Assembly: GCA_910580005.1 (NCBI GenBank)
Contig: CAJTXH010000116.1
Location: forward strand, 1-8,794
Length of the DNA: 8,794 bases
From: an uncultured Lachnospiraceae bacterium
Lineage (GTDB): Bacteria; Bacillota; Clostridia; Lachnospirales; Lachnospiraceae
Reading direction: 5' to 3'
Shown: in pieces, positions 7,627-8,794 of the stretch
How positions within the stretch are numbered: the first letter of the stretch is position 1
How the letters are laid out: each line of letters starts with the position of its first letter
Made by a program: the position numbers and the translations under genes
The notes under the pieces: model-generated
The model's database searches: none
What the model saw: the letters and a program-made list of their open reading frames with translations, nothing else
What the model was told of the DNA's origin: nothing

Positions 7627-7655
7627 ATTATATTCTTAAACGCCCTGTTTGTCAA
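7627..7655 (-). promoter_or_regulatory. Perfect consensus promoter inside the invertible segment
   Basis: On the minus strand TTGACA (7650-7655) and TATAAT (7627-7632) both match consensus fully and are exactly 17 bases apart. Transcription should begin near 7620 and cross the left inverted repeat. In the orientation shown it points towards the metK leader and away from the surface-protein gene. After inversion it would initiate about 20 bases before the right repeat, towards that gene. Confidence 0.85.
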
Positions 7656-7708
7656 TAAAAAAACAAAAATTAAAATAATATATTTTTTTAATCCAGTGTT
7701 AAATACAA

Positions 7709-7735
7709 ATTATAAGCCGTCAGATTTTCCGTCAA
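7709..7735 (-). promoter_or_regulatory. Weaker promoter-like pair inside the segment
   Basis: On the minus strand TTGACG (7730-7735) and TATAAT (7709-7714) are only 15 bases apart, which is short. It overlaps a CCGTCA repeat copy and points the same way as the consensus promoter. In such AT-rich DNA it could arise by chance. Confidence 0.3.
7710..7722 (+). repeat. AAGCCGTCA repeat, copy 2 (inside segment)
   Basis: An exact copy of the 13 bases at 7453-7465, followed after six bases by a second CCGTCAAAAA (7729-7738). It lies between the two minus-strand promoter-like elements, a position compatible with a regulator-binding site. Confidence 0.5.
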
Positions 7736-7865
7736 AAATATCTTATAAAACAAAATTAATTTTCCCATTTCCATGCTTAAACATAATTATTAATTTTTCC
7801 CTTTTATTCTGTTATTTTCTTTATTTTTTAACGTTTTACCCTTTCACTCTCCCAGAAAAAACATA

Positions 7866-7874
7866 TGCTATAAT
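7866..7874 (+). promoter_or_regulatory. Extended -10 element facing the surface gene
   Basis: TGCTATAAT is a perfect extended -10 motif on the plus strand, but no credible -35 box is found at 15-19 bases. It could give a low basal level of rightward transcription in the orientation shown. Confidence 0.35.
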
Positions 7875-7899
7875 AAATATTAAATTAATATTTATTATA
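7869..7899. repeat. 31-base AT palindrome with TATAAT on both strands
   Basis: Perfect 15-base arms surround a single central A. Each arm begins with TATAAT, so the element carries a -10-like hexamer in both directions. It lies in the right part of the invertible segment, 67 bases from the right repeat. Confidence 0.6.
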
Positions 7900-7965
7900 T
7901 AACCAAATTGCTTAAAAATACCTTTTTTATCAATTCCAAGTCATTTTTCTATTTTATTTGTAGTT

Positions 7966-7990
7966 TCGTGAATATAGCAGCTTCACGAAA
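7966..7990 (-). repeat. Right inverted repeat of the invertible segment
   Basis: The exact reverse complement of 7573-7597. In this copy the internal dyad is longer, with 9-base arms TTTCGTGAA (7964-7972) and TTCACGAAA (7982-7990) around the same 9-base centre. No T-run follows on either strand, so it is not a terminator. Confidence 0.85.
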
Positions 7991-8386
7991 AACATAGGTG
8001 TAATATTATAAGTTACCACTATATGCCTTATATTACGGGGACTGGCGGACATATGCTTTGATAGGTTCTGGATACATATTATCAATTTGACGGCTTTCAA
8101 ATCAATTTAAGATAAAATACATCCTTATATAACTTTAATAAAGCATTTTATTACACCACATTGTTCCATCTGCAACATATAGTTATTACTCCTGGATTTA
8201 CTTTATTGATGGAATAATTAAATTATGTTATCAGTTGTAAAGCAATAAATACCAAAAAAGATGCTGCATTTATATATTAACCTTAACGCTTTTGCCTGCG
8301 CTTATAAGGTTTTTAACTGATATTTTGCGCTTTACAATTGGTATAGATAAATGCAAGTTAGTTATAAAAAGAAAGGGGAAATGTCC
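7991..8386 (+). other. Long structured leader of the surface-protein gene
   Basis: No gene is seen in these 396 bases. They contain a 9-base perfect inverted repeat spanning 152 bases (GGTGTAATA at 7997-8005, TATTACACC at 8149-8157). A second possible stem joins 8161-8170 to 8208-8217 (ten pairs with one G-U). A reversed CCGTCA repeat copy is at 8086-8095, with a weak TTGACG box at 8087-8092 and a GATAAA box 18 bases later. A terminator-like hairpin lies at 8279-8314. I do not recognise a known riboswitch class. Confidence 0.5.
8279..8314 (+). terminator. Terminator-like hairpin ahead of the surface gene
   Basis: AACCTTA (8279-8285) pairs with TAAGGTT (8305-8311), with an inner CGC/GCG helix (8287-8289, 8298-8300). 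A run of five T (8310-8314) overlaps the end of the descending arm. It could stop read-through from upstream or act as an attenuator. The stem is modest and has an asymmetric internal loop. Confidence 0.4.
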
Positions 8387-8794
8387 ATGTTTTTAAGACA
8401 GAAAAAAGAAACAAAACGTAAAATTAGTTTCTTTATGGCAACTGCCTTAGTTTTTTCACTTATACCAGCTCCATCAATGGTAAATGCAGAAGAAACACTA
8501 AAAGCTACATTACAGGGCAGTGTTGGCAATGCAACCATAAAATTTAATAACCAGGCTGTAGTATCAGGAAATTCTATTTCCATATCATCAGAAGGCACAG
8601 CAACTATTACTGTTGAAGCCAATAACGGTTATATATTCAATTCTGAAAATGATGTAACATTATCGGCAGAAACTATAGTAGAACCAGATGAAACAACTAA
8701 ACCTTCTGTTACTCCAAGTACAGAGCCTACAGATGAGCCTTCTGTTACTCCAAGTACAGAACCTACAAGTGGCCCTTCTGTTACTCCAAGCACA
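8387..8794 (+). CDS. Secreted or surface protein, Pro/Thr/Ser-rich repeats (partial, N-terminus)
   Basis: The first 136 residues are visible; the frame is open to the window edge. The ATG at 8387 is chosen because AAAGGGG (8372-8378) lies eight bases upstream. An in-frame ATG at 8381 is too close to that site. Residues 1-34 form a classic Sec signal peptide: basic start (RQKKETKRK), hydrophobic core (residues 13-28), and a cleavage motif VNA before Glu35. Residues 37-95 are a small beta-rich, Ig-like or InlB-repeat-like stretch (ANNGYIF near 84-90). From residue 106 a 12-residue unit, PSVTPSTEPTDE with variation at the last two positions, repeats in tandem. Such linkers usually span the cell wall and join domains of surface proteins or secreted enzymes. 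I do not recognise the family. The position beside the invertible promoter suggests phase-variable expression. Confidence 0.85.
   Translation, partial: MFLRQKKETKRKISFFMATALVFSLIPAPSMVNAEETLKATLQGSVGNATIKFNNQAVVSGNSISISSEGTATITVEANNGYIFNSENDVTLSAETIVEPDETTKPSVTPSTEPTDEPSVTPSTEPTSGPSVTPST
8702..8794 (+). repeat. 36-base in-frame tandem repeats in the surface gene
   Basis: Two full units (8702-8737, 8738-8773) and 21 bases of a third run off the window edge. The first 30 bases of the two full units differ by one synonymous change (GAG to GAA), and the last two codons vary. Such near-identical units can expand or contract by slippage or recombination without breaking the frame. Confidence 0.9.

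Larger units (their letters stand above)
7573..7990. mobile_element. Putative invertible promoter segment (inverton)
   Basis: This 418-bp, very AT-rich segment is bounded by perfect 25-base inverted repeats. It contains no convincing gene, but it does contain a perfect consensus promoter next to the left repeat, pointing left. A gene for a secreted repeat protein begins 397 bases to the right. Recombination between inverted sites would flip the segment and point the promoter at that gene. Known parallels are promoter inversions upstream of surface genes in Bacteroides and the switches of Clostridioides difficile. No transposase, no target-site duplication and no recombinase gene is visible in the window. 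Inversion itself is inferred from architecture; only one orientation is shown here. Confidence 0.75.

Noticed and set aside
7413..7655. 80-codon minus-strand open frame across the left repeat
   Set aside because: Its start codon is a TTG lying in the -35 box of the consensus promoter. It has no ribosome site, it is AT-driven in composition, and it would run upstream of its own transcript start.
7696..7902. 68-codon plus-strand open frame inside the invertible segment
   Set aside because: It is low complexity and Phe/Ile/Asn-rich from AT-rich DNA, has no ribosome site, and runs into the 31-base palindrome.
7573..7990. MITE or insertion-sequence ends
   Set aside because: There is no transposase and no target-site duplication outside the repeats. 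The internal dyad with asymmetric centre and the resident promoter fit an invertible switch better.
7964..7990. The repeats as intrinsic terminators
   Set aside because: The stems are not followed by a T-run on either strand.
7991..8386. Known c-di-GMP riboswitch in the surface-gene leader
   Set aside because: I looked for the conserved blocks of the two c-di-GMP classes by eye and did not find them.
8362..8622. 86-codon minus-strand open frame
   Set aside because: It is a shadow of the surface-protein gene, which has a ribosome site, signal peptide and repeats on the plus strand.

Overview
The window is AT-rich, low-GC Firmicutes DNA, most likely from a gut Lachnospiraceae-type Clostridium relative. 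That placement rests on the protein sequences, GGAGG-type ribosome sites, a SAM-I riboswitch on metK, and a cca gene with an HD domain. It is inference; no 16S or other marker is present.

Left and middle (116-7066, all minus strand): metK (5879-7066) is read first. It has its own consensus promoter, a SAM-I riboswitch with an intrinsic terminator in its leader, and a strong terminator after its stop. Next comes a transcription unit starting at a promoter near 5752-5780: cca (tRNA CCA-adding enzyme), then 33 bases later a cytoplasmic GH13 neopullulanase/cyclomaltodextrinase-like glycosidase. Further down on the same strand are the permease and ATPase of an ABC importer of the TrpXYZ-like class (COG4120/COG1101). 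The substrate-binding protein that usually accompanies them is not in the window.

Right (7332-8386): about 1 kb of very AT-rich DNA without a convincing gene. It holds the most striking structure of the window. Two 25-base sequences, identical but in opposite orientation (7573-7597 and 7966-7990), bound a 418-bp segment. Each copy is itself a short dyad around an asymmetric 9-base centre, the architecture of a site-specific recombinase site. Just inside the left copy is a perfect consensus promoter (TTGACA, 17 bases, TATAAT) that points left, away from the gene on the right.

Far right (8387 to the edge, plus strand): the start of a secreted protein with a Sec signal peptide and a Pro/Thr/Ser-rich linker made of 12-residue (36-base) tandem repeats. 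It is cut by the window end.

Reading the right half together: this looks like an invertible promoter (inverton) controlling phase-variable expression of a surface or secreted protein. As written it appears to be in the OFF orientation, with its strong promoter facing the metK riboswitch leader. Inversion would aim the promoter through a roughly 440-base structured leader into the surface gene. No recombinase gene is visible here, so the switching enzyme must lie elsewhere if the model is right.
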